From an uncultured Ruminococcus sp. (GTDB lineage Bacteria > Bacillota > Clostridia > Oscillospirales > Acutalibacteraceae), in the NCBI GenBank assembly GCA_910585865.1, contig CAJUGO010000009.1, positions 1 through 64,000 of the forward strand: DNA of 64,000 nucleotides, written 5' to 3'. Below are positions 41,924 to 51,421 of this stretch, in pieces; positions within the stretch are counted from its first letter, which is position 1, and every line of letters starts with the position of its first letter. Position numbers and translations under genes: made by a program. A model generated the notes under the pieces. The model had not been told where the DNA came from and made no database searches. It saw only the letters and a list, made by a program, of their open reading frames with translations.

Positions 41924-43276
41924 TTATTTGGAATTACGCTTTTCTTCAAATTCTGCCATAAAATCTGTTGTATACTCTCCGCTTACAAATTGTTCGTCCG
42001 ACAGAATTTCAGCCAGAACATCACGGTTAATATCAATTCCGTCAATTGTAAGCTCAGAAAGCGCCATTTTCATTTTTCTGATAGCCTCTGCACGAGTTCT
42101 CGCCTGTACAATCAGCTTTCCTATCATTGAATCATAATAGGGCGGAACAAAATAGTCCTGAAAAATTGCTGTATCAAAACGAACAAACGCACCGCCCGGC
42201 GTATGAAGTCTTGTGATTCTTCCGCAGCTCGGTCTAAATCCTTTTTCAGGATTTTCTGCATTAATTCTGCATTCAATAACATTTCCATGAGTAAAAATAC
42301 TGTCCTGTGTGCGGGAAAGCCTTGCACCTGCGGCAATTCTGATTTGCCACTGAACAATATCAAGACCCGTCACCATCTCGGTAACTCCGTGTTCAACCTG
42401 TAAACGGGTATTCATTTCCATAAAATAAAAATTATTGTCATGATCAAGCAAGAACTCTACCGTTCCTGCATTAACATAATTAACTGCTTTTGCCGCTTTT
42501 ACAGCTGCAATCATCATAGCTTTGCGCGTTTTTTCATCAAGCGCAGGACTAGGACTTTCCTCAATCATCTTCTGATTTTTGCGCTGAACAGAACACTCTC
42601 TTTCTCCAAGACAGATAGTATTTCCGTATTTATCGCATAAAAGCTGCATCTCTATATGTTTTACAGGATGAATAAATTTCTCTATGTAACAAGCTCCGTC
42701 GCCAAATGCCGATTCTGCCTCGCTTGAAGCCGATAAAAATGCGTCTTCGAACTGTTCAATAGTATCTACTCGGCGAATACCCTTGCCGCCGCCGCCCGAA
42801 CGGGCTTTAATAAGCAGAGGAAACCCGATTTTCTCTGCCTCCGCTTTTGCCTCATCAACTGTTTCAACAATATCGCATCCCGGTGTAACAGGCACGCCTG
42901 CGGCACGCATTGTCTTTCGTGCATTGTCTTTATCTCCGAGAAGCTTTATCATTTGAGAAGAAGGCCCTATAAAATTTATATTACACTGCTCACAAAGTGA
43001 TACAAACTTTGCATTCTCAGACAAAAGTCCGTATCCGGGATGAATAGCCTGTGCGCCGCTTTCAACCGCTACTGTTAAAATAGCAGGCATATTAAGATAG
43101 CTGTCGGCAACTCTGTTGCCGCCTACACAATAGCTCTCATCAGCAAGCTGTACATGCAGTGAATCCTTATCGGCCTCTGAATAAATTGCCACAGTGCTGA
43201 TACCCATTTCGCGGCAAGCACGAATAATTCTAACCGCGATTTCTCCTCGGTTGGCAATTAAGATTTTAGAAAACAT
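41924..43276 (-). CDS. accC: Acetyl-CoA carboxylase biotin carboxylase subunit
   Basis: ATP-grasp enzyme that carboxylates biotin on AccB. It starts MFSKILIANRGEIAVRIIRA, with the glycine-rich ATP loop KARSGGGGKGIRRV, the EKFIHPVKHIEMQ substrate region and MNTRLQVEHGVTE in the catalytic centre. Length 450 aa, full size. It lies between fabZ and accD. Confidence 0.97.
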   Translation of the reverse strand: MFSKILIANRGEIAVRIIRACREMGISTVAIYSEADKDSLHVQLADESYCVGGNRVADSYLNMPAILTVAVESGAQAIHPGYGLLSENAKFVSLCEQCNINFIGPSSQMIKLLGDKDNARKTMRAAGVPVTPGCDIVETVDEAKAEAEKIGFPLLIKARSGGGGKGIRRVDTIEQFEDAFLSASSEAESAFGDGACYIEKFIHPVKHIEMQLLCDKYGNTICLGERECSVQRKNQKMIEESPSPALDEKTRKAMMIAAVKAAKAVNYVNAGTVEFLLDHDNNFYFMEMNTRLQVEHGVTEMVTGLDIVQWQIRIAAGARLSRTQDSIFTHGNVIECRINAENPEKGFRPSCGRITRLHTPGGAFVRFDTAIFQDYFVPPYYDSMIGKLIVQARTRAEAIRKMKMALSELTIDGIDINRDVLAEILSDEQFVSGEYTTDFMAEFEEKRNSK

Positions 43277-43306
43277 TTTTTCACATCCAAAAATTTATTG
43301 CATTTA

Positions 43307-43726
43307 TCACTTATTCTCAATCAGCGCAAATGAAAGTTCAGCGCTTACACACAGCTTTCCGTCAACATAACCTTTTGCGTCAATAAAATAAAAAGCGCCT
43401 CTGTTTTTTGTCAATGTACAAACACTTTCAAGGGTGTCTCCCGGTTTTACCTGATTTTTAAACTTTACATTGTTCATTTTTGTAAAGTACGGAGTACAGT
43501 TCTTTACTTTATCCGCAAGAAGGCAACAGCTAGCCTGTCCCATCATTTCACACAGAATTACACCGGGAACAACGGGATTTCCCGGAAAGTGACCCTGCAA
43601 AAAGAACTCGTCACCCTTTATTGTATATTTTCCTTTTGCAGTATTTTCATCAATACTTTCCGCCTCTTCAACCAAAAGCATATTATCACGGTGCGGCAAT
43701 ATCTGTTTTATTTCTTCCTGATTCAT
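43307..43726 (-). CDS. fabZ: 3-hydroxyacyl-ACP dehydratase FabZ
   Basis: Removes water from 3-hydroxyacyl-ACP during elongation. The 139-residue hotdog-fold protein begins MNQEEIKQILPHRDNMLLVEE and contains the active-site segment GHFPGNPVVPGVILCEMMGQ with the catalytic His and Glu. TAAGGAG precedes the ATG at 43726; a 22-codon upstream extension is rejected. The 98-bp space after accB is the largest inside the operon. Confidence 0.96.
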   Translation of the reverse strand: MNQEEIKQILPHRDNMLLVEEAESIDENTAKGKYTIKGDEFFLQGHFPGNPVVPGVILCEMMGQASCCLLADKVKNCTPYFTKMNNVKFKNQVKPGDTLESVCTLTKNRGAFYFIDAKGYVDGKLCVSAELSFALIENK

Positions 43727-43824
43727 ATTAAACTCCTTAAATCTATAAATTAAGTAACAATAGATAATTACACAGGAAAACTGTTTGCACAAACAATTTA
43801 ATCCGTGCTCAATTAAGCTGCAGG

Positions 43825-44292
43825 TTACTTAATTTTAAATAAAGGCTGACCGTATTCTACAAGGTCACCGTCTTTTACAAGAATTTCTGTTATCTCGCAG
43901 TCCTCTTCAGCCTGAATTTCGTTCATGCACTTCATTGCTTCAATAATGCACACCGTATCTCCTTTTTTCACCTGTTTTCCTGCAGTTACATACGGGGCGG
44001 CGCCGGGTGATGCAGCAGCATAGAAAACGCCTACTATAGGAGCATTTACAGTTTTTAAACTATCTGCCGGCGGCTTAACAGTTTCCTGCTGCACAGCAGC
44101 AGGTGCAGAAACATCCTGCATCTTGGGAACAGCTGCACCGTTCGCTGCCGGAACAGCGTTTACAATCTGCTGGACAGGGACTGCCTTTTCAAGATGTATT
44201 TTTGAACCATCCTCTTTCTGAATTTCAAGCACTGAAAGAGATGAGTCCTCTAAAACAGAGATAAATTCCTTGATTTCGTCTAAGTTATACAT
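43825..44292 (-). CDS. accB: Biotin carboxyl carrier protein of acetyl-CoA carboxylase
   Basis: Carries biotin between AccC and AccA/D. An N-terminal region (1-45) leads to an Ala/Pro/Val/Gln linker and the C-terminal biotinyl domain with the target lysine in EAMKCMNEIQ; the residue after Lys is Cys rather than the commoner Met or Leu. The thumb region of the biotinyl domain is present (AAASPGAAPYVTAG). Length 155 aa. It follows fabF by 17 bp. Confidence 0.96.
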   Translation of the reverse strand: MYNLDEIKEFISVLEDSSLSVLEIQKEDGSKIHLEKAVPVQQIVNAVPAANGAAVPKMQDVSAPAAVQQETVKPPADSLKTVNAPIVGVFYAAASPGAAPYVTAGKQVKKGDTVCIIEAMKCMNEIQAEEDCEITEILVKDGDLVEYGQPLFKIK

Positions 44293-44309
44293 AACAGCTG
44301 CCCTTTCTA

Positions 44310-45539
44310 TTAATATTTTTTAAATACCAGGCAGGCATCGTGACCGCCAAAGCCAAGATTTGTAGATGCGGCAACATTTACATCACGCTTAACTGCCTTG
44401 TTCGGAGTATAATTAAGATCAAGACCTTCGTCCGGTTCGTCTAAATTAATAGTAGGAGGAATAATTCCTTCTTTAAGCGCCATAATTGAAGCAATTGCTT
44501 CAACTGCTCCTGTTGCACCGAGAAGGTGTCCTGTCATTGATTTCGTTGAACTTATATTTGCATCATAGGCCTTGTTTCCAAGAGCTGTTTTTATAGCCAT
44601 TGTTTCAGTAAGGTCGTTAAGGTGAGTACTTGTTCCGTGAGCGTTAATATAAAGCTGTGCATCTTCAGCTACATTCGCCTCATCAAAAGCAATTTTAATC
44701 GCTCTTGCCAGCCCTGCTCCTTCTGGATCCGGAGCAGTCACATGATGGGCGTCGCAGGTATTTCCGTAACCCGAAACTTCAGCATAAATCTTTGCCCCTC
44801 TTGCAACAGCATGCTCATACTCTTCAAGAATCAGCATTCCTGCTCCCTCACCCATAATAAAACCGTCACGTCCTTTGTCAAACGGACGCGATGCCTTTTT
44901 GGGGTCTTCATTAGTTGAAAGAGCCTTTATATTCTGGAAGCCGGCAATAGTAAGAGGAGAAACAACTGCCTCTGTACCGCCCGCAATAATAGCATCAGCA
45001 TATCCGTCCTTAATACAGTGGAAAGCTTCGCCGATTGAATTTGTACCTGTTGCGCATGCACTCATAACAGACAATGATGCACCCTTTGCATTAAATCGAA
45101 TTGCAACGTTGCCTGTTGCAATGTTTCCGATCATCATCGGAATAAAGAAAGGAGAAACTTTTTTTGCACCGCCGTTTTCCATTGCAATTGTATTCTTTAC
45201 AAAAGTTTTAAGTCCGCCTATGCCTGCTCCGATATAAACGCCGAAGCGGTTTTCATCAATCTTGCCGAGAATACCGCTGTCATCTACAGCCTGCTGTGCC
45301 GCAGCAATAGCATACTGAGTATAAAGATCCAGCTTTCTTACTTCTCTTTTTTCTATATACTTTTCTGGCTCAAAATTTTTAACTGTACCTGCTATATGAA
45401 CCTTTAAATCGCTTGTATCAAATTCGGTGATTGTTTCTATGCCGCAAACACCGTTTATCATATTCTCCCACATTGAGGGCACATCATTGCCTACAGGTGA
45501 AATTGCACCAATACCTGTTACTACTACTCTTCTGCTCAT
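44310..45539 (-). CDS. fabF: 3-oxoacyl-ACP synthase II
   Basis: Condensing enzyme extending acyl-ACP with malonyl-ACP. The catalytic cysteine lies in SACATGTNSIGEA, with histidines in NAHGTSTHLND and KSMTGHLLGATGA completing the Cys-His-His triad. The start is set at 45539 by ATTGGAGG; four extra upstream codons are unlikely. Length 409 aa. It lies between fabG and accB. Confidence 0.96.
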   Translation of the reverse strand: MSRRVVVTGIGAISPVGNDVPSMWENMINGVCGIETITEFDTSDLKVHIAGTVKNFEPEKYIEKREVRKLDLYTQYAIAAAQQAVDDSGILGKIDENRFGVYIGAGIGGLKTFVKNTIAMENGGAKKVSPFFIPMMIGNIATGNVAIRFNAKGASLSVMSACATGTNSIGEAFHCIKDGYADAIIAGGTEAVVSPLTIAGFQNIKALSTNEDPKKASRPFDKGRDGFIMGEGAGMLILEEYEHAVARGAKIYAEVSGYGNTCDAHHVTAPDPEGAGLARAIKIAFDEANVAEDAQLYINAHGTSTHLNDLTETMAIKTALGNKAYDANISSTKSMTGHLLGATGAVEAIASIMALKEGIIPPTINLDEPDEGLDLNYTPNKAVKRDVNVAASTNLGFGGHDACLVFKKY

Positions 45540-45551
45540 AATTACCTCCAA

Positions 45552-46295
45552 TTACATTGCAAGTCCGCCGTCAACCCTGATAACTTCTCCCGTAACATAG
45601 GCAGCATCATCAGAACAAAGGAAAGCTACTACATCTGCAACGTCTTCCGGCGTACCGATACGCTTTGCAGGAATTTGAGCCTTCATAGCATCTTTAACTT
45701 TATCAGAAAGAACATTTGTCATATCTGTCCCGATATAACCCGGAGCAACTGCATTTGCAGTTACGCCTCTGCCTGCAAGTTCTTTGGCTACAGACTTTGT
45801 CAAAGCAATTATACCTGCCTTTGAAGCTGCATAATTAGCCTGTCCTGCATTACCTATAATTCCGATAATTGAAGATGTACTTACAATTCTTCCGTAACGT
45901 TTTTTCATAAAGTGCTTATATGTATGCTTAATCATATTAAAAGTTCCCTTTAAGTTTACATTGATTACAGCATCAAAATCTTTTTCATCCATATTAAGCA
46001 CAAGTTTGTCACGGGTAATGCCTGCATTATTTACAAGAATATCAATTCCGCCGAATTCATCAATTACCTTATCAATAACCTGCTTTGACGCGTCAAAATC
46101 AGACACATCGCAAAAATACTGTTCAACCTTTGTGCCATACTGTAAAAGCTCTTCCTTGGCTTTTAAGCCTTCGCTTTCATCTCCAACATAAAGGATTGCA
46201 ATATTTGCGCCGCCCTTTGCAAGCTTTGAAGCAATTGCAAGGCCAATTCCTCTTGAACCGCCGGTTACTACGGCAGTTTTATTCTCAAAGTTCAT
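45552..46295 (-). CDS. fabG: 3-oxoacyl-ACP reductase FabG
   Basis: NADPH-dependent SDR reducing 3-oxoacyl-ACP. Motifs: TGGSRGIG at 11-18, NNAG, catalytic SSIIG, and YAASKAG. The C-terminal end VTGEVIRVDGGLAM is diagnostic of FabG. Length 247 aa. It follows fabD by 21 bp. Confidence 0.96.
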   Translation of the reverse strand: MNFENKTAVVTGGSRGIGLAIASKLAKGGANIAILYVGDESEGLKAKEELLQYGTKVEQYFCDVSDFDASKQVIDKVIDEFGGIDILVNNAGITRDKLVLNMDEKDFDAVINVNLKGTFNMIKHTYKHFMKKRYGRIVSTSSIIGIIGNAGQANYAASKAGIIALTKSVAKELAGRGVTANAVAPGYIGTDMTNVLSDKVKDAMKAQIPAKRIGTPEDVADVVAFLCSDDAAYVTGEVIRVDGGLAM

Positions 46296-46316
46296 AAATT
46301 TACCTCCGATACTGCA

Positions 46317-47219
46317 TTAAAGATCTATTGACTCTAAATCCGATGGATTTTCAACCTTAAATGCCTTTACATCGCTGTTAATTCTCTTTATAAGTCCTGT
46401 GAGAGTTTTTCCCACTCCAACTTCAATAAAAGTATCAACACCGTCATTTATCATATTCTCAACAATTGTCTGCCACTTAACCGGATTTTCGACTTGTGCC
46501 TTTACAAGCGCTTTGTAGTCTCCTGAATAAGGCTGTGCCGTAAAATCTGAATAAATCTGAATTTCAGGATCTGAAAAATTAATATTTTCCATATATTCGC
46601 CAAGACCCTTTGCTGCCTCCGCCATAAACGGAGAATGAAAAGCACCGCTTACTGCAAGCAGTTTTGCCCTTCCGCCTTCATTCTTGACAGCCTCACAAAA
46701 GGCCTCCGCATTCTCGCTTGTTGTTGCAACAACAGTCTGTGCAGGCGAATTATAATTAACTGGATATGTTTTATCAAAACGAGAACAAATTTCTTCAACC
46801 TGCTCAGGCGTAATCTTCATAACTGCCGCCATGGCGCCCGGATTTTCAGCAGCAGCCTTGTCCATAAGCTCGCCTCTTTTGCATACAAGCTTAAATGCCT
46901 CTTCATCTGAAAGCATTTTTGAAAAAGCAAGCGCCGCAATTTCGCCAAGTGAAAAACCCGCAACGCAATCAGGTTTTATTCCCTTTTCAGTCACTGCATA
47001 TGCAGCTGCCAAATCAGCTGTAAAAACACATGGCTGTGTATTTACGGTTTTGCAAAGCTCTTCGGATGTTCCTTCAAAGCACTGACTTGAAGTGCCGTTT
47101 CTAACCGAATCTGCCATATCATAAATCGCCTTTGCCGCAGAGGATGCTTCGTAAAGCTCTTTTCCCATACCGCTGTACTGTGCACCCTGTCCGGAAAAAA
47201 CCAATGCTATCTTACCCAT
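46317..47219 (-). CDS. fabD: Malonyl-CoA:ACP transacylase
   Basis: Loads malonate from CoA onto ACP. The oxyanion loop FSGQGAQYSGMG is near the N-terminus, the nucleophile motif is GFSLGE (Ser near 94), and the catalytic His lies in SGAFHSPFM. Length 300 aa. It overlaps fabK by 13 bp. Confidence 0.96.
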   Translation of the reverse strand: MGKIALVFSGQGAQYSGMGKELYEASSAAKAIYDMADSVRNGTSSQCFEGTSEELCKTVNTQPCVFTADLAAAYAVTEKGIKPDCVAGFSLGEIAALAFSKMLSDEEAFKLVCKRGELMDKAAAENPGAMAAVMKITPEQVEEICSRFDKTYPVNYNSPAQTVVATTSENAEAFCEAVKNEGGRAKLLAVSGAFHSPFMAEAAKGLGEYMENINFSDPEIQIYSDFTAQPYSGDYKALVKAQVENPVKWQTIVENMINDGVDTFIEVGVGKTLTGLIKRINSDVKAFKVENPSDLESIDL

Positions 47220-48157
47220 TTTGATGCTCCGTTCAAAGTTTCTTCAGCCTGTGCAAACATTTCTTCAATCATCTCACGCGCCGGCTGTTCTTTTTTTACC
47301 ATGCTTGCCACCTGACCTGCAAGAACCGTTCCCTGAGAAACATCTCCGTCTTTAACAGCTCTTCTGAGTCTGCCTATTCCCATATTCTCAAGCTCTTCAT
47401 CAGAAACATTTGCAGAGTCATATTCAGCCTTTGTATACTCACGGGTAAAAGAGTTACGGATAGAACGTACCGGATGTCCGAGCCGTTTTCCTGTTACAAC
47501 CGTATCAATGTCCTTTGCTTTAAGTATTTTATTTTTATATTCCTGAGAAATTGTACATTCATCTGCAACAAGAAATCTTGTGCCTACCTGTACGCCCGAT
47601 GCTCCGAGCATAAATGCTGCTGCAATCTGTCTGCCGTCTGCAATTCCGCCCGCAGCGATAACCGGAATTGAAATAGCATCGACTACCTGAGGCACAAGCG
47701 CCATTGTAGTGAGATCACCCACATGGCCGCCTGATTCGCCTCCCTCCGCAACTACTGCAAAGGCACCGTTTTTCTCCATTTTTCTGGCAAGTGCAACGCT
47801 TGGCACAACAGGAATAACTTTGATTCCTGCCTCAAGCCATTTTGGCATATATTTGCCGGGATTGCCTGCTCCGGTTGTGATAACCTTGATTCCCTCTTCA
47901 ATCACAACATCGGAAACCTCATCTGCAAACGGGCTCATAAGCATAATGTTTACACCAAAAATTTTATCAGTCATTTCTTTGCATTTGCGGATTTCCTCAC
48001 GAAGCTGTTCTCCGTTTGAATTCATTGCCGCAATTATGCCAAGACCGCCTGCATTTGAAACACCTGCCGCCAATGATGCATCAGCCACCCAAGCCATGCC
48101 GCCCTGAAATATAGGAAACTCTAAACCAAGCGACTGGTCAATTACAGTAGATATCAT
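47207..48157 (-). CDS. fabK: Enoyl-ACP reductase FabK (FMN-dependent)
   Basis: Flavoprotein that completes each elongation cycle; it is the triclosan-resistant alternative to FabI. The TIM-barrel motifs are FPIFQGGMAWV at the start, AEGGESGGHVG near the flavin, PVIAAGGIADGRQIAAAFMLGASGVQVGTRF and the late MVKKEQPA region. The start at 48157 follows AAAGGAGA; a longer frame would run into the promoter. Length 316 aa. It is the first gene of the operon; fabH and acpP are not upstream and must be elsewhere. Confidence 0.95.
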   Translation of the reverse strand: MISTVIDQSLGLEFPIFQGGMAWVADASLAAGVSNAGGLGIIAAMNSNGEQLREEIRKCKEMTDKIFGVNIMLMSPFADEVSDVVIEEGIKVITTGAGNPGKYMPKWLEAGIKVIPVVPSVALARKMEKNGAFAVVAEGGESGGHVGDLTTMALVPQVVDAISIPVIAAGGIADGRQIAAAFMLGASGVQVGTRFLVADECTISQEYKNKILKAKDIDTVVTGKRLGHPVRSIRNSFTREYTKAEYDSANVSDEELENMGIGRLRRAVKDGDVSQGTVLAGQVASMVKKEQPAREMIEEMFAQAEETLNGASKWVR

Positions 48158-48284
48158 ATGTACATTCTCCTTTTCTTCAATATACTGCGCTTTCTTCAAT
48201 AAACAATCTTGCAAGATTTCATTAATCCAAACAATCATCCATATGCACAGTTATAATAATTTAAAGTTATGGCATATCAAACTA

Positions 48285-48313
48285 ATACTAACTCAAAAGA
48301 ATGTAAAAGTCAA
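48285..48313 (-). promoter_or_regulatory. Promoter of the fabK-accA operon, with possible FapR-like half site
   Basis: Minus-strand TTGACT (48308-48313), 17-bp spacer, TAGTAT (48285-48290). The -10 region lies in plus-strand CTAATACTAAC, which matches the right half of the Bacillus FapR box; the left half is poor. A second, weaker promoter-like pair starting TTGATA lies downstream. Confidence 0.5.
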
Positions 48314-48345
48314 TATATATGACCAATTTTTTGGAATCATATTAC

Positions 48346-48669
48346 TCAGCTGCAAAAATCCTCCAGTGCCTTTCTAAGCTTTTCTCTTCCGATTATTTCA
48401 ATCCCCTTTTCAAGATACACAATATCTCCCTTAGGCAGATTATTGGCAGGAGTATCAGTCAGCATGTATGGTTTATCTTCGCCCTTTTTATACACAACAA
48501 TACGATTGTTTTCGGCTTTTATTATAAAAACTTCTTCTGCATCAGTTTGCTCAATACTCGCCATGCTTTGCGAACTTGTGTTTTCAGCAGAGCTTACCGG
48601 GGCAAAAAAAACATTTATCATTAAACATATCATAACAATCGCACCCGTAATTCCAACAAGCCTTTTCAA
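48346..48669 (-). CDS. Membrane-anchored protein with BofC C-terminal-like domain
   Basis: A 107-residue protein with an N-terminal signal anchor (about 3-23, VGITGAIVMICLMINVFFA). The C-terminal half reads FIIKAENNRIVVYKKGEDKP and ends GIEIIGREKLRKALEDFCS, the pattern of a small Firmicutes family resembling the BofC C-terminus (short 'YxVKxxxGxIAVF...LPxxDxxxLxxGIxVxxxxxLxxxLEDF' proteins). Function unknown. A TTG start at 48669 has GGAGAGG 9 bp upstream, whereas the nearby ATG touches that ribosome site. The 315-bp gap upstream is AT-rich, with only a TATAAT (48877-48882) on the plus strand. Confidence 0.72.
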   Translation of the reverse strand: MKRLVGITGAIVMICLMINVFFAPVSSAENTSSQSMASIEQTDAEEVFIIKAENNRIVVYKKGEDKPYMLTDTPANNLPKGDIVYLEKGIEIIGREKLRKALEDFCS

Positions 48670-48984
48670 AAAATACATCCTCTCCAGATTGGTTTTACAA
48701 ATAGTTTTACCGTAATACGTAAGATTATACATTCAATAAATGACTTATAGAATTAGGATATTTAATCGTTGTTCTGTACAAACTGTTATTAGTATTACAT
48801 AAAATTCACCGCGTATTTTCTCATATTTTTTAATAAAAATTTGATTTAATATATTTATTTTTTCCATTTCTAGTGCTATAATATCTATTAATAGTGTATT
48901 TTTACTCTATTTTTTGCAGACATATCATATATTCTAATTTAATACTTATGGTTTAACGGATACAGCCGTTAAAAAGGAGTAAAT

Positions 48985-51369
48985 ATGCGTAACAAACGAG
49001 AGACAGACATCAGTCAGTACACGGAACGCACTGCTTCAGCAGAAGGCAGTGAAAAAACTGATGGCGGAATAAAAAGGTTTTTTAAAGGATTAGGCAAATT
49101 TCTGCTTACTATTTTCTCAGTTTGCTTTGTAGCTGTGTTTATTGCAGGAATATCACTTGCAATTTACATTTTTACACTTGCATCAGAGCCTACCGGTATT
49201 GACCTTAAAGCAAAATCCCTAAACCAGACCAGTTTTATTATGGTACAGGATGAAAAAACCGGAGAATTCAAACAGTATCAAACGCTTTACAGCACTGAAA
49301 ACCGTATTTGGGTTGACAATCAGGATATACCTGAAGCCATGAAAAATGCTGTTATCGCAATTGAAGACAAGCGTTTTGAAGATCATCACGGTGTAGACTG
49401 GATGAGAACTATGTCTGCTGTAGTAAGCCTTGCTACAGGCACAGATTCATACGGCGGCTCAACAATAACTCAGCAGCTCATAAAGAATATAACAGATGAC
49501 AATGAGGTTTCCATCACCAGAAAACTACGTGAAATCTGCAAAGCTGTTAAACTGGAAAATGAATATACTAAGGATCAGATTCTTGAAGCTTATCTTAATG
49601 TTGTAAACTTCGGCAACAGCTGTCAGGGTGTAGAGGCAGCAGCACAGCTGTACTTTGGAAAAAGTATTCAGGAATGTTCAATTGCCGAATGTGCTGCAAT
49701 TGCAGGAATAACTCAAAATCCTTCTTTATGGAATCCGCTTGTTTATCCTGAAAATAATAAACAGCGCCGCGAAGTCGTTCTGAATGAAATGTACGATCAG
49801 GAAAAAATCTCAAAAAGTGAATTTGATCAGGCTATGAAAGAGTCAGAAACAATGACTTTTGTGGGATTCCAATCAACTAACGGCAATGACGATGATGACG
49901 AAAATCAAAATGTACAAAATTGGTATATTGATCAAGTATTCCGTGATCTTCAGCAGGATCTTGCTACCTACTACAACATCAGCGAAGAAGCCGCAGCTTC
50001 AAAACTTTATACTGAAGGTCTGAAAATTTATTGCGCTATGGACGAGAAAATGCAGAATTACCTTGAAAATGCCGCTCTAAATATTGATAAAAGTTATGAT
50101 CCCGAATTACAGATAGCCTCAACAATTATGGGATTTGACGGACGTGTAATTGCCACGGTCGGAAGCTCAACAAAAAAAGAAGGAGCTCTGGGATGGGATA
50201 GATCTTATCAGTCATCATTACAGCCGGGTTCATCCATCAAACCTGTAATAGTTTATCCTTATGCAATTAATGAAAAACTCCTGTATTATTCATCAATGAT
50301 TTTAGACGAACCTCTGGATAATTATAAAGAAGTCGACGGTCAGCTCGTTTCGGGTCCTGACAACGCCTATCCGGGATATAAGGGCAATATGTCCCTGCCG
50401 GATGCTATTGAGTGGTCTTCAAACGCCACCGCAGTTCAGGCTATGGTTCTTATAGGAGGTCCGAGCGTAGCTTACGAACAGGCTGTAACAAAAATGGGAT
50501 TTTCTCATCTGTCTGAACAGGATGCACAAAACACAGGTGCACTTTCCATAGGAGGTATGAACGGCGGCGTTACAGTCAGAGAAATGGCTGCTGCATACAC
50601 GTATCTCGGAAACGGCGGACTGTATTATAAACCATATACCTACTACTATGTAACCGATTCGGAAGACAATATAATTATTGACAACCGCGATGCAATTCCA
50701 AAACAGGTTTATTCGGCTGAAACAGCAGGAATTATGAACAGACTACTTCACTATAATGTAGAAAACAGTGCTCATACAAATGCCCACTATGCCAGAATTT
50801 CGGGATGGGATATCATCGGAAAAACCGGTACAACCGATAAAGATAAAGATTCATGGTTCTGCGGTGCATCTCCATATGCAGTAATGGCAACCTGGTGCGG
50901 CTTTGATAATCCAGATACCATTTCCGGAACAGGAAAAACTGTTTCAGCTGCATTTTTCTCAAAAGTAATGGGTGAGTACCTGAAAGACAGGGAGCAAAAG
51001 GAATATAAAATTCCTGATACCCTGATTGAGGCACAATACAACCCCTACACCGGACTTATTGTTTCAACCGATAATGCATACGGCAAGTATATCGGCTATT
51101 ATACCGAAGACAATATGCCGTCATTCGGAGGTTCATACATCTATGATAATGATGATAATTCCTATTATGAGCCTTCCGATGATGATAACAACGATTATCC
51201 CAATGAAAATTATACAAATCCTGTCAGCGACGGCGACGGTGGTTCAAGCAATGGAAACAGTGATAACGGCAGCAGCTCAAGCGACGGCGGCAGTGATATA
51301 AGCGGAGATAACAGCGGCGGAGAATCCCAGGGATCAGCTCCGGACGGATCGGACGCTTCTGAAGAATAA
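48985..51369 (+). CDS. Class A penicillin-binding protein (PBP1A-type)
   Basis: Bifunctional peptidoglycan synthase, 794 aa. A cytoplasmic tail and one membrane helix (about 38-64) precede a GT51 glycosyltransferase domain with AIEDKRFEDHHG (Glu127 catalytic), GGSTITQQLIKN and RKLREI. The transpeptidase domain has SSIK (Ser416), SSN (478-480) and KTGT (613-616). The last 80 residues are a low-complexity Asp/Asn/Ser/Gly tail, likely wall-spanning. GGAG precedes the ATG; a small TTAACGG/CCGTTAA hairpin sits just before it. The hom gene follows after 52 bp, probably by chance of layout. Confidence 0.95.
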   Translation: MRNKRETDISQYTERTASAEGSEKTDGGIKRFFKGLGKFLLTIFSVCFVAVFIAGISLAIYIFTLASEPTGIDLKAKSLNQTSFIMVQDEKTGEFKQYQTLYSTENRIWVDNQDIPEAMKNAVIAIEDKRFEDHHGVDWMRTMSAVVSLATGTDSYGGSTITQQLIKNITDDNEVSITRKLREICKAVKLENEYTKDQILEAYLNVVNFGNSCQGVEAAAQLYFGKSIQECSIAECAAIAGITQNPSLWNPLVYPENNKQRREVVLNEMYDQEKISKSEFDQAMKESETMTFVGFQSTNGNDDDDENQNVQNWYIDQVFRDLQQDLATYYNISEEAAASKLYTEGLKIYCAMDEKMQNYLENAALNIDKSYDPELQIASTIMGFDGRVIATVGSSTKKEGALGWDRSYQSSLQPGSSIKPVIVYPYAINEKLLYYSSMILDEPLDNYKEVDGQLVSGPDNAYPGYKGNMSLPDAIEWSSNATAVQAMVLIGGPSVAYEQAVTKMGFSHLSEQDAQNTGALSIGGMNGGVTVREMAAAYTYLGNGGLYYKPYTYYYVTDSEDNIIIDNRDAIPKQVYSAETAGIMNRLLHYNVENSAHTNAHYARISGWDIIGKTGTTDKDKDSWFCGASPYAVMATWCGFDNPDTISGTGKTVSAAFFSKVMGEYLKDREQKEYKIPDTLIEAQYNPYTGLIVSTDNAYGKYIGYYTEDNMPSFGGSYIYDNDDNSYYEPSDDDNNDYPNENYTNPVSDGDGGSSNGNSDNGSSSSDGGSDISGDNSGGESQGSAPDGSDASEE

Positions 51370-51421
51370 ATACATTTAACTGGGTTATTAACCTAAACTT
51401 TGAAAGGAAAGGTTTTTAGAT

